From: Rallus limicola
Taxonomy: Eukaryota > Chordata > Aves > Gruiformes > Rallidae
NCBI GenBank assembly: GCA_022605955.1
Contig: JAKCOZ010000020.1
Span: forward strand, 3,957,001 to 4,021,000
DNA: 64,000 nt
Direction: 5' to 3'
The position numbers and the translations under genes were made by a program. The stretch's first letter is position 1. The number at the start of each line of letters is the position of its first letter. Below, in pieces: positions 12,709-23,800 of the stretch. Under the pieces are notes generated by a model. The model did no database searches. It had not been told where the DNA came from and saw only the letters and a list, made by a program, of their open reading frames with translations.

Positions 12709-13560
12709 TCATAAGTAGAGAGGACTTTTTATCTTAAAACCTGCATTATGTTTCTTCTTAGCAGCTTGATTTTTAGGGAGGTAGTTGAGTATTTTTGTTG
12801 TTTGGCTTTTTTTTGGCTGCTCATTTTGTATATGGACTTGGACCTTCCTTTGCCTGACAGTGTCCCTCATCTCTACATCTTTATAGCCTTTGCTAGTCAT
12901 TTCCATAAGCGATGACATTAGTCAATCATGTCTTTTCCGGCGACTGCTCAAGCGAGGTGAAGATTGCTCCCCACTGAAACAGGACAAATGCAAATTCAGC
13001 CCTCAGTGCTGAGCTTAGATATTAAAGTTCATTGTTTTTAAGCATTTTCTTCTGCAAAATAACACTGACAGATTTATTTCTCTTGCTGTGTTTAGTGCCA
13101 TGAATCAGCTTATGTTGTTTGAGGCTGCCCTTTGCCAGCATGGCAAGACCAATGATGGGCCGTGCATCCAAGTCCTGTGTCTCCCCACACTCATTAGTTT
13201 TCTGGGATGATTTCAACCCCTCCCTTTTCTCCTGTGAATTAAACTGTCAAATTATTGAGCCAGCAGTTCATGACCAGTCTAAAAATGCTGAAGAAAACAA
13301 CTTCCATGTGGTTTAAAAATGGAGCTATGGGTCATCTTGGATGACAGAGAGCAGTAAGCATTAGATTATGGGGTTGTTTTACTGCCACCTCTTTCTTCTG
13401 ATTATTCAGAAGGGGTCTGCTTTTGCTCAAGCTCCTCATCCTCCCAGGCTGCCTTCTGTTGCTCTCCCCACATACTGCTGAGCTGTTATTTGTAAGAGAC
13501 AGCTGACATCTGTGCGGGTGGGACGAGTGGTCTGCCACACCGACCCTCAGCAGCACTCCT
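12709..13560. other. Unclassified stretch with minus-strand exon-like signals
   Basis: Three short minus-strand frames follow one another (13556-13332, 13216-13022 and 12918-12709). Two are preceded by acceptor-like sequences. The clearer one, on the minus strand, is tttgtcctgtttcag ending at 12974, followed by 16 open codons rich in Ser and Arg before a TGA; the frame then reopens at the ATG at 12918 in the same phase. Three CpGs fall just after this acceptor. No donor site is convincing and I recognise no protein family, so this is not called as a gene. It may be a decayed exon or chance. Confidence 0.15.
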
Positions 13561-16432
13561 GTGCCAGCCTGTAAGAGGACCCGTTGCAGTGGCTAGAGGC
13601 ATCCCTTTTAACCGTAGAATAATGTCTTCTAGGGATGTGTGAGCATTAGGCTGGTAATGTTGTTTCCACTAATAAACAACCAGGAAGCAAAGTCCTATTT
13701 GCTTGCTCCTGAGAGCCCCACCATCTGTCATCATGTATAGGTTTTCAGACTCACTGGTTTGCTAATTAATCATATTTGGTGCAAGGGTAACTTGCATTTG
13801 GCATTTCTGCAGGAAAAGAAGGGAGAGAGAAGTGACTCTAGCATCCCTGCCCTGATTAGCTTGCTTACAAGGGACAGCTCATCAGGGACAGCGAGTTCCT
13901 CATGGCTGCTGTGTCCCCTATCAAGTGAGCAGGTGGCGAGTGGGAAGGCAAGGACAGGCTGTGTATGGAGCTCTGCTCTGCCTGCCCCAAAAAACATAAA
14001 TTGGTGGTTATGACAGGGAAAATGAGCCGTTCCAGATAAAGGGCTGGTGGAGGTAGTGCCTTTCAGTGTAGGTCTGTGGTGATCTTCCAAAGGCTCTGCT
14101 GCATCTCCACAGATACCCTGTGTCGGGGCTGAAAGACGTGCTTAAAGAACCAAATACTTGACACAGTGTCATTGGTAATGACATTGCAGTAAATGCAGAG
14201 GGAAAGGCTCTGAATTCCCAATATGTGTTGTATATGGTACGATGGGCACAGGCTGAAGAATGAAAAGCACATATTGCAGAGTATAAAATGTCTCTGGCTG
14301 CACATAAACCACGTTTCAAGTGTTCTGTGAAATCAGCCTATTTTTGTGAATCTCAGATATATTGACAGACAATATATAGGCAAAATGTGATTGCAGCAGT
14401 TCTAAAAATCCTTTTAATGATGTAAAGTAGCAATATTTTTCACCAGTTATAAAATTATATAGGCTTCCTATAATTCATTTAATGGCAATTATACTAAAAA
14501 TACTTCCACTTGAAGTAAGTATCTGTAAGAGCTTCACAGAAGTGGGAATGTGTGCCAGATATTTGCTTACACAAGCTACACCTTCACAATGTAATCAAAG
14601 AAGCTGTTTTGCTATTAGTTCTGCTTGAATTTATAGCCTCCAAGCTACTGGCAAGATGTGGATGAATAATGCCAGTGTCAAGGCACTGTGAAGGCTCAGA
14701 AAGAACCTAAAATTCCTTATATTTCAAATTATTCTCCAAAGCTTTTAAAATTGGATTCAATTGAATGAATTCTTGGAAAGAGAAAGTAATAGCTTGTCTC
14801 CATTTGTAACTGGGCCAGGCATAAACTACAAGCTTTACTGCTGCTTCCTGCACTGCTCAGGAATTTGAAAATATATCTGAATGATGAGCAGCTGAAGAGG
14901 TTTTGCCAGCACTGGAACTGCATTATCTCTGCCTTGAATAATTTTTAATGTTTGACTCTGCAGTGATTCAGACAAGGAATCAAAGGGCTGGATTCCTCAG
15001 TTTGCTAAATTGAACCGGCTGTTGAATTGGCTGTTGCCCTGTAAATGGAATATATTTGGCCAGAAATGTCTCTGTAAGCTTCATGTTCCTGTTAGTTGCA
15101 ATGCTTCTTATTGCTTTCCTACAACTCCCCATCTCCCAAGTCCTAGCAAATCTGGGCTGTCCAGAGCTGAGCAGACAGGATGTTTGAGGAAGCAGATGGG
15201 AGGAGGGAGACCATGGAAGCATTCAGGAAGGGAGGCAAAACCACACGTCCTTATCAGCTGGTATCTGGTTGTGTGGCTTGAATCTTTCTGCCCAGAGCTT
15301 CAGTGCAGGCCAGGAGAACTAGAAATGAGGTGGGCACAGCTTTCTTCAGCTCTGAACCTTGTGCATCATGTGGTGTGTTGTCCTGTGCAGAACAGGGTTG
15401 AATGCTTCTGCTGCTCTGCCTTGGGCAGGCTGGCTGTGCTGCTGAAACACACCATGCTGGGCTCTCCAGGGGTATCGCACCTCAGACCTGCTGATGTCTG
15501 TGGCACTGTTGAGAGGGGTGTAAACCAATGGTGCTGATGTTCAATGTACAAACAGGTGGCAGTCAGTACAATAAAGCAAAGTTCCTGGACAGTTTTGTGC
15601 TGTTTCTGCCTTTGTGATTTGTTATGTGGGCTCTGGCAGTAGTTAAAACATTTTATGTGATGATAATACATCCCTCTTTGAACTGTATCCTCCCTTGCTC
15701 TTGCAGATCTTTGTCCTGGGTTAGAGAGGTAAAAAGCGGTTTTCTGTTAGCATGATGAGTCATTGTAATATCAATCTGGGCATTTATTTGGCATTGGAGC
15801 AAAATAATTTATAAAACCCTGAAGAAACTATCTTGACTCAGATGATAAAAAGACATCATTATAATTACTGGGAAAAATTACCTTCTATTTTAATACTTTC
15901 TCAGCTGTTTAAGGAATAGAAATACAGCTGTGAGTAAGAAAAAATATTTCAAAGAATTCTAACACTATTTAAAGGGCAATTTCCTATTGGTCTGGATTAA
16001 GAAAGCTGCCTCGTTTATACCTACCACATGAAATTCTGAGTTTAACTATTTAATTAATTGCACTAAATCATAGCAAAGTGTTTCTGACTTTCTAGGAAGC
16101 CATAGCTAAAATATCTGACACCAAACTTTCTCACTTCACTCATTCCACTTAGCATTAGTTCCCAATTTAGAGCAGCAGAGAAATGTTCTTTGCAGTTTTT
16201 CTTTTTTTTAAAAAAAGGCAAGCTTCCTAAAAATAAGCAAAGTTAAAAGGAATAACTCGTGGTAGTCTTTGTGATTCTTTTTCTAAGGGGTCTCTGAGTG
16301 TCAGGCTACTTCTGTGCAGTGCAATGCAGCCCTCTGTAGAGCTGTCAAAGCAGAAAGCAGCTGCCCTGAATCCATCAGCCATGTCCTATTAGCTCAAGCT
16401 GAGAGCATTGCTCTGCAGCTCAACCCAGTGCA
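13561..16432. other. Unique non-coding sequence
   Basis: No supportable gene is present. The 175-codon plus-strand frame at 15010-15537 lies in a locally stop-poor, GC-richer patch, shows no domain, and is judged to be chance. Sequence near 13930 (caggtggcgagtgg) and 15553 (aacaggtggcagtc) resembles the core of CTCF sites, but only weakly. Confidence 0.45.
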
Positions 16433-16476
16433 CGTGTACGGCGCCGTGGTGCGCTGTGTAGGCACGGCTTGGCTCG
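16433..16476. promoter_or_regulatory. CpG-dense patch with a 10-bp palindrome
   Basis: Seven CpGs occur in 44 bases (16433, 16439, 16442, 16445, 16452, 16465 and 16475), far above the surrounding density. The patch contains the perfect palindrome ACGGCGCCGT at 16438-16447 next to a CACGTG E-box (16431-16436). It is much too short to be a CpG island promoter. Retained CpGs suggest a hypomethylated or recently introduced segment. No reading frame or known repeat was recognised. Confidence 0.3.
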
Positions 16477-17177
16477 TTTGGAGATAGCCCTGAGTATCTC
16501 CTCACGCTACTGTCTGTGCTCTTTAGATATGCAAACCCATGGCCAAGTGCATAGAGGCAAATCTGTCGCTTACAGCCAGTTTGGGCATTGGAGCAAGCGT
16601 GGGTAGCTTGTGTGTGTGGTTCTGCAGAGCCACATGTAGAACCCTTGGTGGTTCTGCATGTGTTCAAAACAAAACAGCCCAATTCTGTATCAGCCATCCT
16701 GGTTCAGAGTCTTGTGGCAAACAGAGCTGTGGAACAATTAATCATGTTAGAGGATGGTGCTCCATCCTCTGCAGGCCTTGATTACAAATTTTTTGTCACT
16801 CAGTGTTTGCTTTTCCCTGAGAGTGGTTCAGCTTCCAGTTACCAGCTACCATCCACTTGAACAGCAAAGCACAGCTTCTACCCTTCCACTCTCATGGGTC
16901 TCCTAGAACTATACAAGTATGCCAGAATTGCTCCTTAATTAACTTTCCAAAGTTGAAACTACTCCTGTTTCCCCAGGAATGATGCAGCCACAGTAACAAT
17001 ACTCATAGTTACACTTTGTGTCAATGATATGGTGTAGTATTGTGGTAGACCAATAAATGAGTCCTTCAGAAACCAAAAGGAAATGTTCAGACTCTTAATC
17101 TTGTTTCTCTTACAGGGTATCACAACAAACATAGTTACAGTTATGTATGGTCATACTTGTCTGAAAAGTATATGGGG
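16477..17177. other. Unique non-coding sequence
   Basis: Nothing is recognised between the CpG patch and the CR1 tail. Two overlapping short plus-strand frames (16539-16860) have no identifiable features. Confidence 0.5.
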
Positions 17178-17253
17178 AATCATGGAATTGTATAAGTTGG
17201 AAAAGACCCTCAAGGTGATTAAGTCCAACCACAAACCTAGCACTGCCAAGTCC
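17178..17253 (-). mobile_element. CR1 LINE 3'-end fragment
   Basis: The plus strand reads aatcatggaattg, then ttggaaaagaccc, then aagtccaaccacaaacc and cactgccaagtcc. This is the reverse complement of the 3' tail of an avian CR1 of the subfamily whose tail continues into AACCTAGCACTGCCAAGTC. The element is therefore on the minus strand and severely 5'-truncated, keeping only about 75 bases. Point differences from the usual family pattern indicate an old copy. It carries no coding sequence. Confidence 0.8.
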
Positions 17254-19146
17254 TTCATTTTCTGAATTTCTGACTGTGATTGATAAACCAGAATAAAATA
17301 CATCTGACTTGGTTTGGAGGATGACTTGAATAATTTTTCCTCTTAAATGCAGTGGGTTAGGTAAGTTTGGCCCCTTGTCTGGTGTTTGTCAAACTGTGGT
17401 TAAATTTGGTTTAAACAGTTTTCCTTTGTTGGCAGATGGTTTTATTCTTCACTTTGTGGAGTCACCCAAAATTTGATCTTTGAAGCTTCCTTAATTCCTC
17501 CACAGTGATTCCCAAAGATGCTGGTCTATATATCATAAAACCATGTGGTTTATATTGTAAAAACAGCAGGTTTTGTCTTGTGGTGTAACCCTCATTGTTG
17601 AATAAATTCTCTGCCAGCCACTAGTACCCTTGTGCTGCAGTGATAGCAGGATTCTTCTATTGTGGGGCTGTTGAAATTATTTTATAGATTACCTATCATT
17701 GCTTTCAGTAGTTGATGGCTTTAGCTGGTGCAGTGGAACTAAAATTTCTCCCCTTGATGTCTACGCTTTCTAGCCTTTTGTTCAGTGTTTAATAGATGGA
17801 AAGTAAGAGAAGTATGCATCAGCCATCAGAATACCAGTCAGCTGTAGGTTCATGGAAAAAACAAGATGGTCAGCTAATTTAATATCTGCCAATTTCTCCT
17901 GAATTCCATGGGATAGTTTATTAGGGGTGATAACGTTTTCAATTGAGGTCTCATCATTATTGAACTTGGTGTATGTGAGTACATGGCTATCAACAATAAG
18001 GAATAAAGGCAAGGCCAAAACAGCTGTGGTGTTGAGCTGAATTAGAGTTCAGCTCAGGTTTCTCTAACCACACCAGCATGCTTTCTCATTCCAAATGCAG
18101 CATACATGGTGGGAGTTTGATACTAAGGATGAGATGTGATGCTGAGAGAGATTATTTAAGACACGAGGGAGAAAGACCCATTAGGAGTTAATGTAGGTTA
18201 GGAAGTGAGGTGGTTAGAGCTGTGTGCAAGGGCCAATAGCAAAGCCATACAGTGCGTGTTTTGCCTGGATTTAAATTAAGGAACAGTGGTATTCAATAGG
18301 ATGTGTTGATTGAAACAAATTTTCTAGCACAGTTATGTATGATGCTGATAAAAGGTATTTGTCAACCAACAGCTTAGATGTACGTGCACAGAGCCATGCT
18401 TTTTCAGATGGGTCTGCTTTGGCTATGCAGATCACTCTGCCTTTCAGATACTTCCATCATAGACTTTTAGAAATCCTCCACCTGGAGCAAGGACCATGAG
18501 AGGCTGCTGGGGTGTCTCAGTTTACCCAACTGTCTAATACTCTCAGTTCAATACTTTTTTTCCCCCCTCAAAGTTTTATGGTGTTTGCCAAATCTCTACT
18601 CAAAGTGGAAACTGTGTGGTATAGGAGCTACAAAGCCGAATGTACAACAGGAGACAAAAGAGATGACAAGTACAGTCTGTCTGTGTAGAGGGGCTAAGCA
18701 AAGCTGACAACCTTGCTACAGTCCTTTTTCATCACAGGAATCAGCAAGAGGTTGGTATTTGCTGCTTAGAAATACTTTGCAAATCATTCAATCCAACATA
18801 CCTGTTGCACTAGCAAGAGAGGATGGGGAAGCAGAGGTAGGCTGGTTGTACAGTAAAGAGACACATTCAAATGCCTGCATCTTACAGACAGGCTTCCCCT
18901 TCTACATGACCAGCACTGAAAAGACAACTGGGAAATAAGCAGTTCCTCAAACAGGCAAAGTTATGCTGATTTATACTGCTGATCTTGTTCTGTAAGGATG
19001 AGCTTTACCTGTTCAGAGGGGAACATGGAACTTGATCTGTTCTAGAAATAGATTGCTTAATAGGTAGAGAAATGTTTTGCTTGTTTTCTTATACTCCAGT
19101 GGGTTATTAGATGGGATGTCAGATAGTTTTCCTAGTACAATACTGT
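17254..19146. other. Unique non-coding sequence
   Basis: AT-rich unique sequence with no recognised gene or repeat. A small palindromic word, AAACCA-tg-TGGTTT, lies near 17539-17552. Confidence 0.5.
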
Positions 19147-19161
19147 AAAAAAAAAAAAAAA
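19147..19161 (+). repeat. Poly-A run (A15)
   Basis: Fifteen consecutive A residues are followed by gaaataata. A run like this can mark the 3' end of a retroposed transcript on the plus strand. I recognise no upstream gene copy or flanking target duplication, so it is called simply as a mononucleotide repeat. Confidence 0.8.
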
Positions 19162-19479
19162 GAAATAATATTTAACATTGTAATGGAAGTGTGTTTGGTT
19201 CCTGTCCTTTTCTGAATGTCTTGTTGACTTTGTGGTAATGTATTTTGTGCATTTTGGTGTTCAGATACAAATTGTTCCATTAATCTGTCACAAACTTCAA
19301 CTGATGAGTGTGTATCTATCTGGATTCTTTAGCCAGCCACAGAGCACCCGTGAAAGCCAATAAGAGACTTGTGTTGTAAGCAATATTCTTGCAATTCTCT
19401 ACTATTTATTAGCCCCATCAAGATCATGTGATAGTAGCTTGGCAAGTTTTGAATGACAGAGACCAGTGAAGAGAGTCAT

Positions 19480-19536
19480 AAACACAACAAACAGTCAAAC
19501 ACAACAAACAACATAACAGTCCTAAACACAACAAAC
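19480..19536 (+). repeat. Short tandem repeat, three AAACACAACAAAC copies
   Basis: The 13-base word aaacacaacaaac occurs at 19480-19492, 19497-19509 and 19524-19536. Copies one and two are each followed by a cagtc-type tail. The unequal spacing reflects small indels between units. This is a local tandem duplication, not a CRISPR array: there are only three copies and no unique spacers of constant length. Confidence 0.7.
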
Positions 19537-20587
19537 CAAATAAGAGTTTGAGGCAAGCAATAGTATTGTTAGGGTTCTTATTAAAAATAATATTAAAAAT
19601 TATCTGCAGTCTTTCCAGTGGTTGTCTGAAGAAAATTCTATTTTCTGTCTTTCATCCTATAACAAGTATTTAATCCTTTAAAAAAATAAAATAAAATCCT
19701 CACTCTTTCAGTGGAGCTTTGGTTCCATACAGCTGATTTGTATCAAGAAAGCAGAACTCTAGATGAGTTTGAAGACAAAGTGCCCTATGTTGTTTCAGGT
19801 ATCATATATGAATCTTTAAAGTGAAATGCTGCTGGAAATAGTAAGTCAGTGTTACTAACTCTTTTTTTTGCTTCTCTGCTAAAAAAAAAAATTAAAATTT
19901 TTTAAAAAAAGTTACATTTCTCCAGCAACAAAAAACCTGATTCTGGCCTTACACAAATTTGGCATCAGCATAATGTCAGTGGATTTCATAAGGAATCCCC
20001 TGTAATCTCAGTGATTATGGCAGGAATTACTGCAATGTTAGGTGAAGTCCACAGTGTTGCCTTCTGCATAGCAATTTCTCCCTGTGTAAAATGTGAATGA
20101 ACCAGAATAACACTTTAATATCTCCAAAATCTCTTTGTTGAAATCACTAGAGCAGACACAGAAATATCCTAGAAGAAAATCAGGTGTAAGAAAGTTGTGC
20201 TTGTGTAAATATTGTGCAATTGTGGCAATAATTAAGTTTAGAGATAAATTTTCTTGTCATGCCTGTCAGGGAGTTATGCAGATTTCATTTTCATACTTAG
20301 CAATGGAGATACTTTGCTGGAAAGCATTATAGTGTGCCCAATCTGAATGTGACAATTCACAGACAACTTATTTACCTACTGACAAGAAGATAAAGTTTTC
20401 TATTGTGGATATCCATTAAAATTAGGTGCCTGAGTGTTGAAATCATGCAGACCAAAGCAGTCTGGATGGAGACATATATACTATAAGAATGTGGGTTTCT
20501 TTTTCTTTTGAAAAAGGAACTAATGGTATTAGACACTCAATATTTTCTCAAAATCAACTTCTGTTGGTGGTCTTAACCAATAGAAGA
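19537..20587. other. Unique sequence with A/T homopolymer runs
   Basis: A and T runs lie at 19680-19695 and 19862-19911, including an A11 tract followed by alternating A and T runs. No gene or transposon is recognised. Confidence 0.5.
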
Positions 20588-20700
20588 GGTTCATGCTTGG
20601 GGTTGCTGAGGTTTTCATGTTTGGGGCTTAGTTAGGGTTTTTCTTGTAGTCTGCTGGTTTGGTGTGTATGGGAGTAGTTGTTTTTTGGGGGTTGTCCTTT
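20588..20700 (+). repeat. G/T-rich low-complexity stretch
   Basis: The plus strand is strongly enriched in G and T, with words such as ttggggttgc, gtttggggctt, gttagggttt and ttttttgggggttg. No tandem unit is evident. It resembles the G/T-skewed patch near 38.3 kb and lies just upstream of a G-quadruplex motif. Confidence 0.5.
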
Positions 20701-20848
20701 ATAGGTGTGTAGCATTTTCCTTTCCAGAGAAAGTTATAATTACTTTGTGTGTCTACCTTTAAAAGTCAGTTACTCTCATTCCTCTCTGCTCTCTGAAGGC
20801 TTAATGTACCTTTGCACTGGTGATAATCATAAGGAGCCTCTTATGATT

Positions 20849-20868
20849 GGGAGGGTGGGGGGGGTGGG
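20849..20868 (+). other. G-quadruplex-forming motif
   Basis: The plus strand has GGG-A-GGG, then T, a run of eight G, T and GGG. This fits the canonical pattern of four or more tracts of at least three G with one-base loops, the most stable parallel quadruplex class. No gene or promoter is identifiable beside it. The motif is read directly; folding in cells is inference. Confidence 0.75.
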
Positions 20869-23800
20869 AGTAAATTCTGAACCAACCTCACCTTTTGTGA
20901 CCTTGCTTTTTTGATTCTGAGTAACAGAACTTTGTTTTCATTCCTAGTATAGCTTAAGGGCTACATTTCTAGAGCTTCTTACACATTTCCTTCCAGTCCA
21001 GTGCATGCTTCTCTTAATTATCATCTTGTGTAGCAGTAACACTGAACACAGAAACAGCTTTTCGAAGCTTTGGCACAATATTGCCATGAAATAAAGGAGG
21101 TTGTGTGATGGCAGCTGTTGTATTGGGCTAATGATGCTCACTGTAAGCCACCTCTCTAATGGTCAGTTTGTTTTCACAGCTGGTGGTTAAGCAAACCATA
21201 GCAAAACTGTATTGATCACCCTTGCAAATGGCAGCAGGAGAGCTCTCTTAGGGAGCATTTGTGAACTGTATTACATGAGCACAAGAAATCTTCCTGTCCA
21301 CCTCCATTGGATCTTAAGTGTACCATCCAGATGGGGCACTTCAGGCTACAGCACAATCCAAGAGGTTACAAGAGGAAAATAGCCATCTCATGTGGGTGCT
21401 CTAGACTTGATCACAGACCTGAAGGACCCAAAGTGTCTGGTTTCCTCAAAACAGGTAGCCAAGGGACTGAAGGAGCAGTGAATGTAGCTTGGCTTTGCTG
21501 GCCAGTGAGTGGATGAAATACAGGTAGAGAGAGGGTATGATAATCTGCTGCTAGTTTAGACATGGAGTAAATAATAAACTAGAGAGAAAACAGGAAGAAA
21601 ACTTTGCTTAATGAAAGCCTGTGAATCACAATGGCTGTTTAATCAACTGCAGCAGGGAGAGACAGCTCCAGGGACCCTGGGTAGGACAGCAGCAGAATCC
21701 TTCTATTCTTTCTCCTGGAGAGCCTGAACTAGCCCAGAGTTCAAGGTGTCTAAGCAGTTGTCTTTGTCCTGTACCAGGTGATTTGGGATCTAATGTTGTT
21801 GTTGGTTTTTTTTTGTTAGCTTGTTTGCTTGTTTTAAAGAAGCCTCTTTCATTGTCTTCCTGACATGAGAAATCCTAAGGCAAATGGAGTAGTCAGGAGC
21901 TGCACAGAGTGCTGGAGCCTGCCCCAACAGCAGGTATTCTTCAAAAGGTCCTCTGAGAACCACCATGCTCAGATATACAATGAGTCCTCTGAGAAACCAG
22001 CTGCTGTTCTGCTACACTGAGCGTGCTTTGGCAGGCCAAGTCAGCAGGCAGTTACTCTGTCTGAGGTAATTCCCCCACGTTGCTTTCTGTAGTGGTATTG
22101 GTGCAGTGCCCCTTGGTATGGAGTAGTCATAGTCTGTATCACACCCTGTGCCTCTCCCCACAGACCTTCCTATTTTATATCCTTAGACAAAGGAAGTTAT
22201 ACTGACACTGCAGCCATGTTGAGTGTCTTAGGGTAATAGTAAATACTTTGATTATTCAAGTGGGATCAGGCCACCTCCTAAAAGGCTTCTTGGAAAGTAA
22301 GTAACGGCATAATCTGACCTTGAATTCCCAATTCAGTCTCCATTCTGTAGACTAGTATCTAGTCCTGAGAGGGAGACAGGTATTTAACATGGATAAATAG
22401 GAAACCTCTTCATGCTCTAAAGATTTAGTGTAACAGGAAACAATCTCAGCCTGGCTCTGACCTCTCCAAGTCAGCCTAAAGTCCCTCTTGCTGCCTATGG
22501 CAAAATTGCTCTCAGGGTGCTCCAGTCAGCAACATTTGTATTTCATCTCACTAGGACTACCTAAAATATTTACACTCTCTCAAATACTCACATGTTATTT
22601 AACTCCTATTTTTAACTGAACTTATTCCTACTGAAAATGAGCACTCGGAGTATTTGGTTTCAAAGCTCAGTGATCCTGTCCAAAGGTTTTCTTGCTGCAA
22701 TGCAGTTATCAGTATGTAGTGCAGTGATATTTTATTCAAGAATCCATGTCCTTCAGTAGCTGTTAGTTAAAATATTTTATTGAACAAGATATGATAGCTC
22801 AAAAATATCAGTTGACTCTACCTGATGAAAAGACAGGATGGTTCTATGGCCAATCAGGGTGCACAATAGCAGGAGCTTCCACTGCCACCTTCTCTTGATC
22901 CATCTAAAGACAAGGGAGACAACTTTGCATTCACAAGTCATGATGCTGAGAAGAGCCAGATGTCTGCTTCAGGAGTCCCAAGAGGACACCCATAAAGGAG
23001 GAGGACTGTGGTGCCTCAGTTTTATTGATGTCTTGCTATATATTATCCAGGCACAAGATGTCTCTGTGGCTTCTCCAGCAATTCTAGATTCAAGAAAGAA
23101 AGAAATCTGTAGCTCAAGCTGTGTAGAAAGCCTGTCAGCTTGTGGTTGTGGTTTTGTTTGTTTTTATTTAACAAATGCTTCCTGTGTTAAGCAGGCTGGT
23201 ACGTTATAGTTCATAATATACCTGCTGCCCCAGTCCATGGCAAAGGAGAAGCATCCATGGAGTCTAGTGAAGGACTTGCTTGTGGTATTGATGGAAGGGA
23301 GCTTAGGAAGGGAGGTCCTTGGAGTTAAGGTAGAATGGTTAGATAATAAAGCAGTTGATCTTCTGTAATTTCTATATTGAGAAAGACATCCAAATTGTTT
23401 AATACTAAGTGTTTAGAACATCAGTAAATTTAGTGGTCACTGTAGCTGAGTTAATACAACTGTAGGAAACTCCAGGTTTTAAATGACCTAGAGTCTGAAT
23501 GCTCAATTGGGCACCATAAAAGTTTAATTAAGAATTAATTCTGGTATTTAATATTCTTTAGAAATGTGTTTGTTGTTAATAATAAATCAGTAGGACTTCT
23601 TTTTAACCTAAAAAAAAAAAATCACAAGTATGTGTTGTACTGCAGCATTTAGTAATTTCCAGGGAAAGATTGTAACTGGGTAACTTGTGCTGGTGTTTCA
23701 CCTCTTTGATCTCAGATAAATATCTTTGTTTTGTAGGTTTAGTGATGACTACTTTGGTCTTCCTGGTTATTAAAACACACTCACATTAACAAATGCTGTG

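Noticed and set aside
13926..13942. CTCF-like core (gcaggtggcgagtgg), with a similar word near 15553
   Set aside because: Only part of the core motif matches. Without matrix scoring or binding data such words are frequent.
15010..15537. 175-codon plus-strand open frame
   Set aside because: It starts at a TTG, not an ATG, and lies in a locally GC-richer, stop-poor patch. It has no domain, and other frames on both strands overlap it. Treated as chance.
19147..19161. Poly-A run as the tail of a processed pseudogene
   Set aside because: No coding remnant or flanking direct repeat was recognised upstream.
19480..19536. Regularly recurring AAACACAACAAAC words as a possible CRISPR-like array
   Set aside because: Only three copies, spacings of 4 and 14 bases, and a eukaryotic context. 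It is a simple tandem duplication.
22838..23209. 123-codon plus-strand open frame
   Set aside because: Within the chance length range for this base composition, with no motif or conserved block.
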